Source: Molanna angustata
Taxonomy: Eukaryota; Arthropoda; Insecta; Trichoptera; Molannidae
Length of the DNA: 64,000 nucleotides
Reading direction: 5' to 3'
Assembly (NCBI GenBank): GCA_963576475.1
Contig: OY754979.1
Location: forward strand, 29,963,578-30,027,577
Notes under the pieces: model-generated
Seen by the model: only the letters and a program-made list of their open reading frames with translations
Told to the model about the DNA's origin: nothing
Databases searched by the model: none
Program-made: the position numbers and the translations under genes
Shown here: one piece after another, positions 11,701 through 25,574 of the stretch
Layout: each line of letters opens with the position of its first letter
Numbering within the stretch: the stretch's first letter is position 1

Positions 11701-12529
11701 ATCTAAATAAAATGTATATAATTTATATGATTCGTTTTGTTCACAAGGCAAGTTTTAAAGGTCACATTAACGACATTCATAAATAATAGTTTTTTCTATC
11801 TCATTCGTTCAACATAATGAATTTAACACACGCGATTCTACATAATATTTGGTACGTTTTTTTTAATATGTACAAATAAGTATGTTTGATGTATATTTTG
11901 AACAGTCTGTTGTGGATTATTTCGAACTATGAATGTTCATAACGCACACACTGTTGTGTGAAGTGAATATACATATATAAGTAAGAATAATAAACAATAG
12001 CTCGCTAAACTGTTATCAAACAAACAATAACGAGTAAATACAATATTTCTTTAAAGAATGATAGTTCATTTCTCACAAACACGAATATGTGCAAATATTT
12101 ACTTTGGCAAAAATATTGACAGTTTAATAAAAACCCTACATCTTACTGTAATATATAAAAATCTCATGTCATGATGTCTGTACACGCTATTCTCCGTAAC
12201 CGCCCAACTGATTACAATGAAATTTTCTAAATTCGTATTGTTGGTTCCGGATTGAAAGATTAGGATGGTTTTGGACCCGATAGGTGGCGCTGTTATCAAG
12301 ATCTAAAAAATATATTATCATTTTCACAAGGATTTTTTTTATATTTATCTTAGATTTCTCATTTAAAAATATATATAACCACAAATTTTGACTTCCCTAC
12401 ATCCCATCAAGAATTTTTTATAGGAAATAAGGGCCGTTATTCATTTTTAATTTGTGTAATTTTTAGATGGCGGTGTGGACTAATCTATTGACATTATATT
12501 ACGCATTTAGAGGACGAAAAAAAACTTGA

Positions 12530-12700
12530 AATACATAAAATGAGGTCACATTATGGAGACTTGTGAATTTTACCGTCTCAGAGATCCAGACTGAAAACAC
12601 AATTAAAAATTGTGTCTCCGCCGGGAATCGAACCGGGGACCCTTCGCTCAGTAGTCGGATATCTAACCAACTGTGTCACGAAAGCCGAATCGTTACGACT
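12530..12700 (-). mobile_element. tRNA-derived SINE, family B, partial
   Basis: The minus strand has an A-box-like segment after GGCTTTCGTGACACAGTTGG and a B-box GGTTCGATTCC, followed by the family body TGTGTTTTCAGTCTGGATCT. Confidence 0.75.
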
Positions 12701-12902
12701 CGCGTGAGCGAGTTGCATTATTATTTCAATAAAAGATAATATGTATCCTAACAATACTTTGAATGTCAGCACACTGTTTTTTCCCCTTTCACAAAAATGA
12801 TAAAATGATTGTGATTGTGGGAGTAGATTTTTTCTTTTATTAGTCACAATGATTACATTTTTTTTTATATAATAGTAACGATGCAATTACATACATAAAA
12901 AC

Positions 12903-13136
12903 ATTTATTTATTTATTTACCTAATATTGCTTCTCGGGCAACTAACAGGTACTATGTCAAATATTAATTTAACACGCACCCAATAACAAGTTGCCACATT
13001 CTGGAGACTTAGGATATTAATCGTCTCACAAATCCAGACTGAAAACACAATTAAAAACTGTGTCTCCATCGGGAATCGAACCCGGGACCTTTGGATCAGC
13101 AGTCAGATACCCATACAACTGAGCCACGAAGGCCGA
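12903..13136 (-). mobile_element. tRNA-derived SINE, family B, full-length
   Basis: Read on the minus strand: GTGGCTCAGTTG (A box), GGGTTCGATTCCCG (B box), TCAGTCTGGATTTGTGAGAC, TGTTATTGGGTGCGTG and a (TAAA)n tail at the left edge. Confidence 0.85.
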
Positions 13137-13734
13137 CGCATAATACATATGTGTTAACTATATTGTGAAAAATTGTAATAATTGTTTATATGTTATTACA
13201 GATTAGGCTATGTATTGTAATATATAGATCTATTTTAAATAAATAAATAAAATATATTTATTTTGTTTTTTTTTGGCGTTACACCCAGTTCCATCCGACA
13301 CCAAGTGATATAGCCAACAAAAAAACATAAAATCAACAATATTATACGGTAAGTAAATTCAACACGACCATCAAAATAAAAATGTTTTATGGATACATAT
13401 TTTCCTTACACATAATTTTATCATATTTTCAACTTTGTACAAGTATAATACTTGGGAAATGTAGGAATTCTGTATTTTGAAACGAAAAAGAATTTTCTGT
13501 TATCAGATATTCATTAGGTAAGTACATAGGTAAGTATTATGAATGTGTCAAAAAAATCAAAACATACAATGAAGTGTCAAAAAAATCGTCACAAAAAATA
13601 AATAACGTGCATATAAACTATCAATTAATATGCGTTATTAAAAATCTCTCCAAATATAAAATATTCACAAAATACAATTCATCCCTTGGAAAGAAAAAAA
13701 GGGAAAATGCACTTCGGTAAGACTGCACTGTCAG

Positions 13735-13995
13735 AAAAATCAATACCAAAATAAGTCACGTCACGTTCAAAACTACTCATAACGACGTCGCGAAATGGCC
13801 GAAGACGAAAAGGCGTGTTTAAAAACGCGAAAACTGACTCGCAAGCATTAATTAAGCGTTTAAAAACATTATAAACTCCAGTCGCAAACGCGATATTTTA
13901 TAGGTTATGTTTTTCCGGCCGGCTCGGCATACGACGGCTTGCGTGAAAATTCCGCGGCCTATACGGGTGGCGCTAGTGAAGCGCTCAGCTGTTTT
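13735..13995. promoter_or_regulatory. CpG-rich patch in the long spectraplakin intron, candidate alternative promoter
   Basis: About 25-27 CpG dinucleotides in 250 bp (for example GACGTCGCGAAATGG, CCGCGGCC) stand out in an AT-rich, CpG-poor surrounding. The minus-strand 62-codon frame over it has no recognised domain. Spectraplakins use several promoters, so a start site for a shorter isoform is possible, but nothing here proves it. Confidence 0.3.
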
Positions 13996-16990
13996 CTCAC
14001 ATTCCAAATACGAAAATAGGTACCTACCTGAAATAATCATATGTTTCGTAATAAGAGGGTAAACGAAACAATATTATTTGAAAACAGAAACGTTTTTTTA
14101 ATGTTTACAGAAAAAATAATTTATATTCTTCATTAAAAAATGTAGACTTCGAATTAAAATATACAATTTTTAAATTTGGAAGATAATGAATATTGCTTTT
14201 GAATTTGGAATATGTTGTTTTGTTATTGAAACATGTGGATTTTTTAAAATTTGAACATGTTGATTATTACTTATGAATTTAGAATATGTAGTTTTTAAAT
14301 TAGGAACATGTTGAATACTGTTTTTGTATCCACTCTGTTTCGGCCTCTGATTCCTAATATGAAAATAATCGATTGATTTCGATCGAAATTAAACTGTTTG
14401 AAACGCCGAAAGGGAGTTTTGCTATTTGCTTGTCGTAAATAGACTATTTTTAAATTAGGAATAAGTTAAATTTGGTCACGTTCTAAATATGAAAATAATA
14501 AATCATTTCGTACGAAAAGAAAATTAATTGAAAACGTTTGCATTAAACAAATTTTTAATATATTTGTTCCAAATATAACAAATAAAAAACGAATTTCAAT
14601 TCGAATTAAAAAATAATAGTTAAAAAGGAATATGAAATTATATTTATCGGTTCTCTTTGCCTACCTCGTTAAGATAAAGGCTGCGATGACATCACGTTAT
14701 GTTTCGCTACCGACATTTTCCAGTTTCGACAGATAATTATTCTACTTTCAGTCGACATTATATATTTTTGTTGCGATGATGTTATCGATAAATATAATTT
14801 ATAATATTTATTTATTTATTTATTTATTTATTAAAATCCTTTTTACAAGTATAATAATAACAATAAGTACAATATAACTTTATACAGTAGTTAATAAAAA
14901 TTATAAGTTATACTTTAAGTAAGAAAAAGTTAAGTTTGTCATTAGTGTATACGTTTATATATTTTAATTTGTGGATTAGGCTACTCTACTAGGCTATGCC
15001 TGTACCAGAGTAGCGTTATATAAATCGGTTCTATTATTTTAATTCGTCATAGTGTTAGTTATTTTTGTAAGGTTTTGTGGTAGGTTGAAGTAATGATGTG
15101 CAAGTATGTATGTATATATTTTAGTGTTGTATGAGAAAAAAAAATGCTTGATGTAGAAAGGGAATAATATGGCAAATAAATTTGTTATCAATATAAGTTT
15201 ATTGAAGGAAACTTGTTTCTAACTTAAAATACCTATTATCATAACGTGTTTTTATTTGTAAGTACTATACTGAATCAAGTATTAGATGTTTTTTTATGTA
15301 GTACGAATTTCTTTCCGCATTATAGAATATGGATACTGTTATAGAATCATCGAATAAATATACCATGAATAAATGCATAAGTATAAATATTTATATGTAA
15401 ATACCTGATTTTTTCCTCCTCTCATGTTATTATATTCAAACCTTTTTGTCTTTTTCTTTTAATTTTCTTCTGTAATAATTATTTACATTTTTTTGTCATG
15501 TCATAACCTTATTGCCATAGTACAAACTATATTGTATTATTATCATCATCATCATCAACTCTGGTTGGTTGGAAGAAATTGTCAATAAACGGATAACATC
15601 CGAATTTGGATATGAGGCACCGCCTCAAAATAGTGCTTCCACACTTTTCTATCGTCATCGTATTCGATTAACATCACACATAGTTCAGAAACGAGATTAA
15701 CCACCCATTCTGAATGCAGTATCGTTTTAGGTGCGTTGAGACCAGCGTGTGGGTATACAAGCACGTGCCGTGCTTCCCTTTATAAGGTAATGCACACCCG
15801 CACATCTGGCGCTGGTTTTATGCCCCTGAAATAAGCAAATGTTTGTGCTATAGATGAATAATTAATCCAGCATACTAACTGCACTGTCAAAGATCATATT
15901 TGACTAAATATAACTATCTAACATTTGACCAATAGCTATAATATGAACAAATAACTTAGTTATACGCTTGAATACGACTTGTTTCGGGAGCGCTGTACTC
16001 AAACCGCTCAACGAGTTGAGAATGAGCGCAAGGGTCGTCAGATATGCCGAGTAACCATTATTTTCTATGAAATTATGATATAAGAGTATTGTTTAAAGTT
16101 TAAAAACTGGAGAACACGAGATAAAATATGGATGTCAGTCGTTACTGCCTACCTCGTTAGATAAACTACCTATACTCTGCGATATGGATGATATAAATTT
16201 GATTGATAAAAAAAAAACAAATATCAAAACAAAATGTCCATGAATTAATAAATTAAGACATATTATGTTGTCAGATTATCTGGGTCGGAAAAAGTAAAAG
16301 CTAAATACATATAGGTATAAATTATTCGCTTGAATTTGTTTTGTAACAAGATTTATAATGGAGCAATTATGTGCTTCGCCGATAACAGCACATAAAACAT
16401 CGTAAATAAATTATTTAATTACTTAACAAGGCATCTAATAAAAACATATACATTACACCTAGTCATAATGTAGGAATGTTCCAAATTAACCATAGAAATA
16501 ATAAGAAACTATTAGATTGGTTAAGTTTATTTAGACGTAAAAGAAATGTGAACCTATAAAAGGAGTCAGTATAATCTATTATGTTTTACCTAGAAATGAG
16601 TGAATTTTCTACAATCAATCAGTAAAATGTAAATAAGTAAGTTAGATTATAAATGCGTACATATGTACACATAGATTTTTTTGTACGTGAAACTTCAAAT
16701 ACGTAGTTGATAAATAAGTAATAATAGTAAATAAATTTTGACAAAGATAACGTAAAAATAGAATCATAAAAATGAATGATATCTTAGATACGCCGATATT
16801 AAACATGAAATACAACGATAAATCACAAATACACTCAATACAATATAATGAACTGATAAAAACATCACAAAAACACATTTTTATTCAAACACACATAAAT
16901 AGATATTGGAATATCGAACGACAATCTTAAAATCACATCTCACTGAGAAAAACATTGAGCTGTTTTCAAAATTCGAAAACGATCGATCGA
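13996..16990. other. AT-rich intron, no gene
   Basis: Degenerate direct repeats with GAATTTGGAATATGT near 14140-14320, a TTTA run at 14808-14834, and a shared block TGCCTACCTCGTTA at 14661 and 16146 pointing to another dispersed repeat. Repeat A lies at 15585-15832. Confidence 0.55.
15585..15832 (-). repeat. Interspersed repeat family A
   Basis: The minus strand contains GGAAGCACGGCACGTGCTTG and CCCACACGCTGGTCTCAACG plus a 3' half (AAGCACTATTTTGAGGCGGT) also seen at 60905-61085. It begins after a (TCA)n run at 15543-15557. Confidence 0.72.
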
Positions 16991-17279
16991 TCTGCGAATG
17001 TTTCTTTTGAAATTCGAACGAATCGTTGAAAAAAAAGCGCGAACACCATCGATTGTTAAATTGTGGTTGTAAACAATATGAAACGATCTATTCAAAACGA
17101 AATTTAAAAATCGAACAGCTGGAAAATTATTCGCATTTCTTCCGTGGAAAACAAATCAAAACACGAACAACAGATGATTTCGCCGCGCAAAAAGGATATT
17201 CGATTTATGAAAACACAATTTAAAAACACAAGAGGTTCGTTCGTTTTATTATTGATGTTATTACGGCTATTAATAATAT

Positions 17280-17490
17280 TTGTTACCGGCCGGCGATACA
17301 ATTTATTTGACAAGTATGATATTCGTATCGGTTTGTAAGATACTATAAACGCGTCACATACAATATGCTCACTTCACGACGGATCGCGAACTTCTGACTA
17401 CTCTGACTAGTACTGACGATTTGTAGGATACGCTGCGGTCAGCGGAGAAAATCTCGTTATAATACATAGCGACGTCGCTAATCTGATTTT
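17280..17490. promoter_or_regulatory. Second CpG-rich patch
   Basis: ACCGGCCGGCGATAC, CACGACGGATCGCGAAC, CGCTGCGGTCAGCGG and GCGACGTCGC within 210 bp. It has no coding frame of note. Promoter function is an inference from composition only. Confidence 0.25.
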
Positions 17491-17806
17491 CACATATGAT
17501 ATCGACAATCATAATCCTGATACATCTTAGGAAACAAATTTAGTTTGTGATATCATTACGCATGGAGTAGGGAAACTAAATTATTGAGAAGAAAATACTT
17601 TTCAACGAGTAAATAAATAAAATAAAAAAATCGAGGACACCCTTTTTAAAGTTTTCTTCACAAATTAATTTCTAATCGAATTTTCACTAGCACATATTAA
17701 ATAGCTAAATTAATAACTTTTATTCTCAAAATAATCATTTTATTTATTACTTTTTTCCTCGGCATTGAGGAAACGAAGTAACGCTCAGCCGGAAACGCAT
17801 AGCCTA

Positions 17807-18073
17807 AAGTGGCCGACCGCACTACGGTTAACCGCGGGCGGTTTTTCCCCGCGTGATTTTATAAAACATACAAATCAATGCAAGCATACCTACGCACTAG
17901 CGGTATTTTTTACTCTCCACACTATGGAATAGTGGAGAGTCATGAATTCACAATTTTTAAGCGTATTTTTTTTTTTAATTTGAGATCAAATTGAGCGGTT
18001 CTGCGCTCAATTTGATCTCAAATTCAGTCAAAACCGCGGTGGGAAATAACCGTAGTGCGGTCGGTCACTTTCT
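17807..18073. mobile_element. Inverted-repeat element with nested hairpins
   Basis: Terminal inverted repeats of about 25 bp include CCGACCGCACTACGGTTA on each side. Inside are two further hairpins: ACTCTCCAC ... GTGGAGAGT at about 17920-17950, and an 18-bp perfect pair TTTGAGATCAAATTGAGC ... GCTCAATTTGATCTCAAA near 17980-18023. No clear target duplication is visible. Confidence 0.7.
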
Positions 18074-18599
18074 TGAGTACAAAATTGTACAACTTCATCA
18101 AAATATCATAATATGAATAAAGCTGGAAACAGTTTTCACGTGCATTCACATCGGGAGTACACAAATTCTGGTTTCAGAGATGTAACTGGTCGGGAAGTCA
18201 GTTAAACATTGATAACGAAATTCCAGTAGGTACAGATAGACATACAAGTGAAGTTAGATAAAAGGTTGTATAAAGGATTGTTATTTCGTTTTTATACAAT
18301 ATAGATATATCATAAAGACACACAATGAAAAATGACATTTATAAAAAATTGACAGTAAATCAGGTTGACCAACTAACATAAAAAATGCAAAAACATGCAC
18401 CATATCAAAACTACAATATTATACGCTAGGTCGGTAGTAAAAATAAACACTGCACTGGTGTTAAAAAAAATATTCATACAATGATTTTAATTCTACTTGA
18501 TGAAAAAAATCACTACCTAGACTAAATCATTCGAATTTTTATAATATATTAATCAAACACATAAAAAATAATGTAGTATCTTGAAATGACTATGCTAAA

Positions 18600-18900
18600 T
18601 ACCTGGACGGGTGAAATATTCCTAAATCGGAGCCGGCTAAATATTCGAATGGATGGGTGAAATATTCCTAAATCGGAGCCGGCTAAATATTCGAATGGAT
18701 GGGTGAAATATTCCTAATCGGAGCCGGCTAAATATTCGAATGGATGGGTGAAATATTCCTAACAGAAGCAGACTAAATCGCGAAATACCTGGATGGGTGA
18801 AGCATTTCTTATTGAAGCTGAGGTGTTTATTATTGCTAAATATTTGGATGGGTTCAATAATTCATTATTGAAGCCGGCTAAATATTAAAGATGGATGAAA
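18600..18900. repeat. 46-bp minisatellite
   Basis: Units with GGAGCCGGCTAAATATTCGA repeat at 46, 46 and 45 bp, then decay towards 18900. Confidence 0.88.
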
Positions 18901-21779
18901 TATTCAAATTTGAATCTCTACTCATTATAGGTGAAAAGTTTTATTTTGGTATCTTCATTGGAACAATATAACTTTCGTTCTCTGTTTATTCTTATAAAAA
19001 TATATTTATAATTCGGACTAAATCGTGAAAAAACAATAAGATAAAAATAAAAGTTTTATTTCTGCCAAGAAGCCAATACTTTTGATATGTGAATGAGTGA
19101 AATTGAGTCAATTGCAGCGCCACCATAGCGTGCGTTCATTTTTTTCTATAAATTGTTACAAACAATTCTTTTTTGCAGTAACCAGTTATTTCGGTTTATA
19201 AGTAGGTAGATATTGTCATAGAAAAAAATAACATTGTGTTATTCATTTTAGTTTTGGCAGAATATTACGTTAGCCATAAGCTAAAACGCAACATGTAGTA
19301 GTCAAACGTACGAAACTGACCGGAAACTGTAACTGCCGGATATTTGTAATACGTGTCAAATTAATATCGCATATCGAGGAAACAAGGCAAACCTATATAA
19401 TATAAATGTTTCAAACTCCATAAAATCGCAAGTAAATGCTTAAAACTTAATGAAACTGTTTCAAGAAGGCGATACCATGTTATTATATATGTGATATGTT
19501 TTAAGGTTATATTTTAAGGTTTAAAATGGAGTAAATTTTGAAAAATCATATTACAGTCTAGCTATAACAAATATAATAAAAAAACACAAGAGGAGTGCTA
19601 TGATATAATAAGCTTTAAAAACATCGAGCATTGGCAAATGGAATTAAGTTTTAACGGAATTTATTTATTTTAAGCAAACAAACAGTCAAAAAAAATGTAT
19701 ATTACTAAAAAAATGTGAACCAAAATAGTTTGCAGTTATTTTACTCGTCTTGAATAAGTACTCCATATATAAAAAGTTATTAATTTAGTCAATATTAAGT
19801 ATCTACAGCGAAACAAAATTACCTAATATAAAGGAAAAAAATAACAAAAAAATATCTAAATGTGGTCATGAGGAAGGAAAAGGAATGGAAGTAAGTGGGA
19901 AATCAGAATCACTGCAACGTTATCGACCCCTCATCAATGACTCGAAAGCTCGAGACTTGAATCTGGCTTTTGTGTGTTGATGGATGTCCACCGCACCAAA
20001 AAATGAATTATAATTACAGCAGGCTCGTTGTGTGTATGTATTTTGGCAATAGTTTGTTGTAATAATTAACGAAATATACCAGGAATTCAGCATCATACAA
20101 TTACCCGTTAAAAATGTGTATTTATATTACACAACAATTCACTAAAAATACACCGCGTCTACTGAATAAATAAAAATATAACCTTCTAAATAGGTCAAAT
20201 TCAAAACTAAGAAGATTACGGACAATTTATGAGATGGCATAAAGATGTGCGAAGAACCACAAGAGACCAGGATAACAGCAGCACAGCTGTCGCTGATGAA
20301 AGTTCGGCTGTCCCCCGCTAAATCGGTGCTATCAATAGAAAGGTTATAAATAAATCTACCAAACTAGACGAATATAAATATAGGTAGCCACGAGCCTTTG
20401 TAGTCGGTGGGCAATTCCGGCCGGCCGTGTGACACACTGACATATAGGTGTTTGCCAAACAGGAAATGATTAATGATTGGAAGAAAATAATAGCTAGACG
20501 AGAAGTAATGATAATAACAGATTGAGAAAAAAACAAACGCATCAGACTGAGGCAGAAAATGGCGAAATTGAATATCTTTCAGTACTCCGATCGACAAAGA
20601 AGATCTTTGAAGTCTAACCCAAAAAACAAATATTTCGGATTTTCGAATGAAATTTTTATGTTTTCGCTAAAAGTGTTTCATTTCTAGGTATTTGTTGTGT
20701 TGATAATGAAATGAAATTTATTTATGTAATAAAATCTAATTCGATATCCTATTTTTTATCCTAATAGTTCCTTCTATATTTCAAAATTGGTGAAGGACAC
20801 AAATGGTGACCCTGTGTCACACCGTTCAAAGGAACGAAGATGCCTATACAAAATTGAAAATGTAATATTATAAATAATATCCAAATATTACTACAATATT
20901 TATTTATTTATCTTCTTGTCCATATTTATCAATTTATTTATACATATACCGTTACGGTATATCCCACTATGTGGGGTAACCAGCAAAAGGTTTGCGGGTG
21001 TGTAGTACATTATAAAGGAAGCACGATACATGCGTGTGTTCTCACACATTTGTGTCAGTAAAATAATTTTAAACAATATTAAGATATAACGATGGAATTT
21101 ATTACCTCGCTAGAACCCGTTCTGAGGTTAATAATAAAAATAAGTATGAAATAAATTTTTGCTAAAATGTTTATATGTTTAGGCGTAAGTAAAAATATAG
21201 TTAACACTGACGGGCTAATTAATTTCCATTTGTAAATTACTTCCAACCAACTAGAATAGCATATTGGTCAATAATAATGATAATAATTCAAGAAGGTACA
21301 AAGTACCTACTCAGTTTAGAGTCACTTTGGATCTTGCGAGATGTTAAGTGACCATTAAGGATTCCAGAATATTCCGTGTACCTTAATGGTTTCCATCATA
21401 TTTGACGCAGTACAGAACACCGAAACTCAGATATCGAACACATAAGTCAATCCAAGAAGGAAATAATGATGATAAGAAACAACAGACAGTCGGACATAAG
21501 ACCACTTAAAATGATAATAATTAAAAACGTTTCGTAAAATATTGCAACATGAGTGATTCAAAATTGAAAACACTGTTAAAGAATGCTTAATAATATGCCT
21601 ATATTTATAACATAGGTTTGTACATATATAAAGGCGAAAATTAAAAAAAAAATCAAGAGATCAACAACGCGAAACAAACTAAATAGTAGGATAATCAATT
21701 TTTTAAGCGTAAGCTCCAAAATAAGTACTGAAAATTGATTAACAAATTAATAATAAATAATGTTAATAAGAAATAACTA
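18901..21779. other. AT-rich intron, no gene
   Basis: Apart from repeat A at 20950-21062 no element is recognised. Frames of up to 77 codons near 20320-20600 lack any domain. Confidence 0.55.
20950..21062 (+). repeat. Interspersed repeat family A, partial
   Basis: TATCCCACTATGTGGGGTAA and GGAAGCACGATACATGCGTG; only the left half is present. Confidence 0.72.
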
Positions 21780-22140
21780 ATAAATAGGGCGCGGCTCGGG
21801 GGTGACATCTATGCGAAACCATTGTCTACTCATGTATAGACTGTTGCTTTCATTGTTTATAGACCAATTTCTCTATAGATGGCGTTACAACGATGGTGTT
21901 TTTCGGCTTATTCTAAAGTGAAAGGATTTTGATGTGCAACATATTATTATATATAATTTTAGAAAATTGGATTGATAGGGAACTCAATAAAAAAGCATAA
22001 TTGTGAACGTTACGCAAGCGCATAATGCGATCACGTAAACCAACCGATGACAGGTCGTAAGCCCTATAGATGCCTTGATTTCCCGGTTCTTATATTCCAA
22101 CTTCTTCTGTATTGAGATATTAAAAAAATCATAAAAATAA
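21780..22140. repeat. Interspersed repeat family G
   Basis: ATGACAGGTCGTAAGCCCTA and a CTATAGATGGCGTTA block recur, in either orientation, at 23930-24240, 24250-24580, 45490-45650 and 46080-46330. There is no coding content; it is an old dispersed family. Confidence 0.6.
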
Positions 22141-22700
22141 TATTTAAGTTACGAATGAAAGAACACTGTTCAAATACAGTATGAATTTGAAATGGCATAC
22201 AAAAAAAGAACGAAAGAAAATTGTTTAAAATAAATATATCATGAATTTGAAATACCTTACGAATAAAGAACGAAAGAACATTGTTCAAATATAGAATGAA
22301 TTTGAAATGGCATACAATTAAAAAAATTAAAGAAAATTGTTTAAAATAAATACTTCATGAATTTGAAATAGCAAAAAATAAAGAATGAAGGAACATTGTT
22401 CAAATATAGAATGAATTTGAAATACCATACAAATAAAGAATAAAAGAAAATTGATTAAAGTATCATGAATTTGAAATACCCTACGAATAAAGAATTGAAG
22501 GAACATTGTTCAAATATAGAATGAATTTGAAATACCAAAGAAATAAAGAATGAAGGAACATTGTTTAAAAACAGAATAAAAATATCATGAATTTGAAATA
22601 TCATACAAATAAAGAATGAGGGAACTCTGTTTAAAATAGAATAACAATAAAATTAATTTGAAATGCTATAGAAAAAACGATCGAGAAACATTGTTCGTCA
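22140..22700. repeat. AT-rich tandem repeat, ~56-62 bp units in alternating pairs
   Basis: The core ATGAATTTGAAAT recurs at about 22181, 22241, 22297 and 22359 and on to about 22650. Two sub-types alternate (GAACATTGTTCAAATATAG and GAAAATTGTTTAAAATAAAT), a higher-order unit of about 118 bp. Confidence 0.8.
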
Positions 22701-23929
22701 ACTGTATAATGATTTGAATTAAAAACAGTATCAAAAACGATAGCAAGAATATTTAAAACCAAATAAGAAAAACCAACAAAACAAGATGGACGAATGTCGG
22801 AAAATGTTTTGGAATTATATATGGCCGGAAACATTCAAAGTATATAGCTTGAAGATAAATCAAAAAGGAAACGGAACTTGAAACATTTCTTAAAACAAAA
22901 ATAACACTCAAGTCTTGAGGATAGGATGAGATAATCCATCACGGCATATAATTGGAAGCGAAGGTAAAAATAAACAAGATGGTTGAAGGACTATTTATGT
23001 AGACTACGGAGCTCTCAAACGAACTTAGCAAGGACAACAATGTAACAAACATTCAAGATAGTCAAATACAAAGAAAAGTTTGATTATTAAAGCTTTTGAA
23101 ATTTGGAAAAAAAGGCCAAAATGACGTAAGACTGGAAGAAAATACATAGAATCATTTTTGGAAAATCAAACGTTGATTTTAATAATGTTCAGATACGATT
23201 TGATGCACGATTGATTGTTTCACTTTAGAAAACCATAAAGTATGTGTAGAAGCACCTTTTCCATGTGTCCATTCCTGTACCGATTCATTTGAATTCAAGT
23301 AGGTATAAATTGCAACAAATATGTTGTAACGTTTTTTTTTTGGTCAATACTAATGTCTATGTGTTACACTTCAGTGCTATTTTGAAGACCGTTCCATGGA
23401 GATGTATTTTTTGACAAAATCAATCAACTATTTATCATATAACACCCATCATCTAATGTTTTGTGTTTCTAATTTATTTTACGAATGGAGAGATTCAGTC
23501 ATAAAATTAAGGATTTAACAGGTATCTCTGCTATCAACTTGAAACAGGGTCGGAGGGAATGAAGAAAAACTATTCAAAAGTTTCAAGACATGTCCAAGGA
23601 CCACAATGCTTTTTACGACAACAATATATAGATGTTAGTAAAAATAGACAATATGTTGATATAGCCACGCTTTTGTCAAATCTCTATTTATGTCGTATAT
23701 TAGAAGCTTCATCAATTATTCCTGATGCATCTTGTGCACATGCTTCGCATCCATATTATATCATTAACCGTTTGTTTTTGTACTATTTCCATATTTGGCA
23801 TCATTAGTCTTGACCTCGCAAGGAACCAGTCGTGGAAGTGACACATTCGACATATTGGTATTCAAAAAGGGTCGCGAAGTAAAATGTAAAAATCATTAGA
23901 AAATGAAACTTAATATCAATGATTTTTTT
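22701..23929. other. Intron, no gene
   Basis: Nothing recognised; an 82-codon plus-strand frame at 23559-23807 has no domain and poor coding character. Confidence 0.55.
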
Positions 23930-24580
23930 CGTGAGGTTTATGAACCAACTTTTCAATAGATGTCGTTAGAGAAAAGGCTTGGTCGACATTATCATAGACG
24001 GCGATAGTAATTTCACCTTACTTTCAAGCGTTGTCCACCAAAACACCACACAACATTATATATAATTTAATGACAATTTTTTAACATCTCAATAGAGACG
24101 AAGTTGGACTATTGTAGGAGAACCAGGAATTCAAGACACCTACAGGGCTTACGACCTGTTATCGGATGGTTTACGTGATCACCTTATGCTTTTAACTCAA
24201 CCAAAATCTATTAACTCACAATTGATAACTTCAAAATCATATTCTCCGAAATTTTAACATCTCAATAGAGACGAAGTTGGACTATTAAAGGAGAACCAGG
24301 AAATCAAGGCACCTACAGGGCTTACTACCTGTCATCGGCTGGTTTACGTGATCACCTTATGCTTTTGCGCAACGTTCACCAATTATTGGATCCCGTTCAA
24401 TCCCATTTTTGAAAGTTCTATATGTATATTTCAATCATGAAAATCTGTTGGTTTGAAAATAAGCTGAAAAAACTCTCGCCACATATGAAGTGACGATCTA
24501 TTGAGAAATTGGTTTATCAACAAGTTTAGATATAATTTTCAAAAGTGGATTGATAAGGGAAGTCGGGCCGGAATGACATG
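23930..24580. repeat. Two neighbouring copies of repeat family G
   Basis: AACATCTCAATAGAGACGAA then GTTGGACTATT occurs at about 24085 and 24260. Each is followed by CACCTACAGGGCTTAC and TGGTTTACGTGATCACCTTA, a direct duplication of about 170 bp. Confidence 0.7.
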
Positions 24581-24948
24581 AGACCAGACAAGGCCCAGAA
24601 CAAAATATCTTGAAGAAATTGAATGACAATGCTTTTTCAACTTTATGTTCGAATTAAATTTTAATGAGTACTGTAGTATAAAGCCTAATTCTTAATAATG
24701 CCAACATATACAAAAAAATGCAATAAAATTATAGATCAAGAAATAAAAAAAATCAAAACCCATGAAAGTCATATGAAGTCAAACCTTTTAATTGGTTAAA
24801 AACTCATAATAACTCAACCAAAACCTATTAATTCAAATTAATAACTTCAAAATCATATTCATCGAGATTGCAAGATACTCTTATAATGAATGGTGAAATA
24901 TGGAGCTAAATATGTATAATATATTATAATTATTATATTTGGTCGAAA

Positions 24949-25031
24949 ATAACAAGAGACTTGAACCCCACGCATACTGAATGAGAGTACAAGGCCGTCA
25001 TACCACTAGACCGAAACACTATCACAATATG
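24949..25031 (-). mobile_element. tRNA-like SINE head
   Basis: On the minus strand, TTCGGTCTAGTGGTATGACG (A box like tRNA-Gly/Glu) and GGGGTTCAAGTCTC (B box) are 40 bases apart. It is not flanked by pairing arms, so it is taken as a SINE or pseudo-tRNA. Confidence 0.5.
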
Positions 25032-25574
25032 CGCCCACCTTATTTGCGAGAATATTATTTTATTTTTATAAATTATATATTGGAAAACCGTTGGAGACTT
25101 GCTTAAAAGTGACACTATAAAATGTATGCAAGAAGATTCAAACAAAGTTCTTTATATCAACAAAGTTGAGTGAGTTATTTGATACGCTAACTATCGCGTG
25201 CGTTAAAAATGATGTTTAAAATGTTTAAAAAATCTGTAAAATGAATATTATTTCCAATAATTTTATCAGGAAAATATATGCTGAATAAATTATATTATAC
25301 ATATAGTTAAATGACTGAAACTGTCTTTATGAATTTAATACAATTGCGACTGGTATAATGTTATGTGATGTTGTATGGAATAATTGCAGTTGTATTGCGG
25401 ATAGAGAAGGCTTAATAATGAACATATTATTATTATTTATGCATATCTTTTTCTTTGTAACAATTTTTCTCCTTCCAGCAATTGCTTAGTATTTTACCCA
25501 ATTAATTGTACCTACTAAAACAGCCTTCAAAAGGTTGATAACATTATTTGTAATTTAATATACCTCTGATAATA

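Noticed and set aside
13852..14040. 62-codon minus-strand frame in the CpG-rich patch
   Set aside because: No domain, no convincing splice sites; the open frame is explained by high GC content.
18600..18900. CRISPR-like regular repeats
   Set aside because: Units are contiguous without unique spacers and the genome is eukaryotic; it is a minisatellite.
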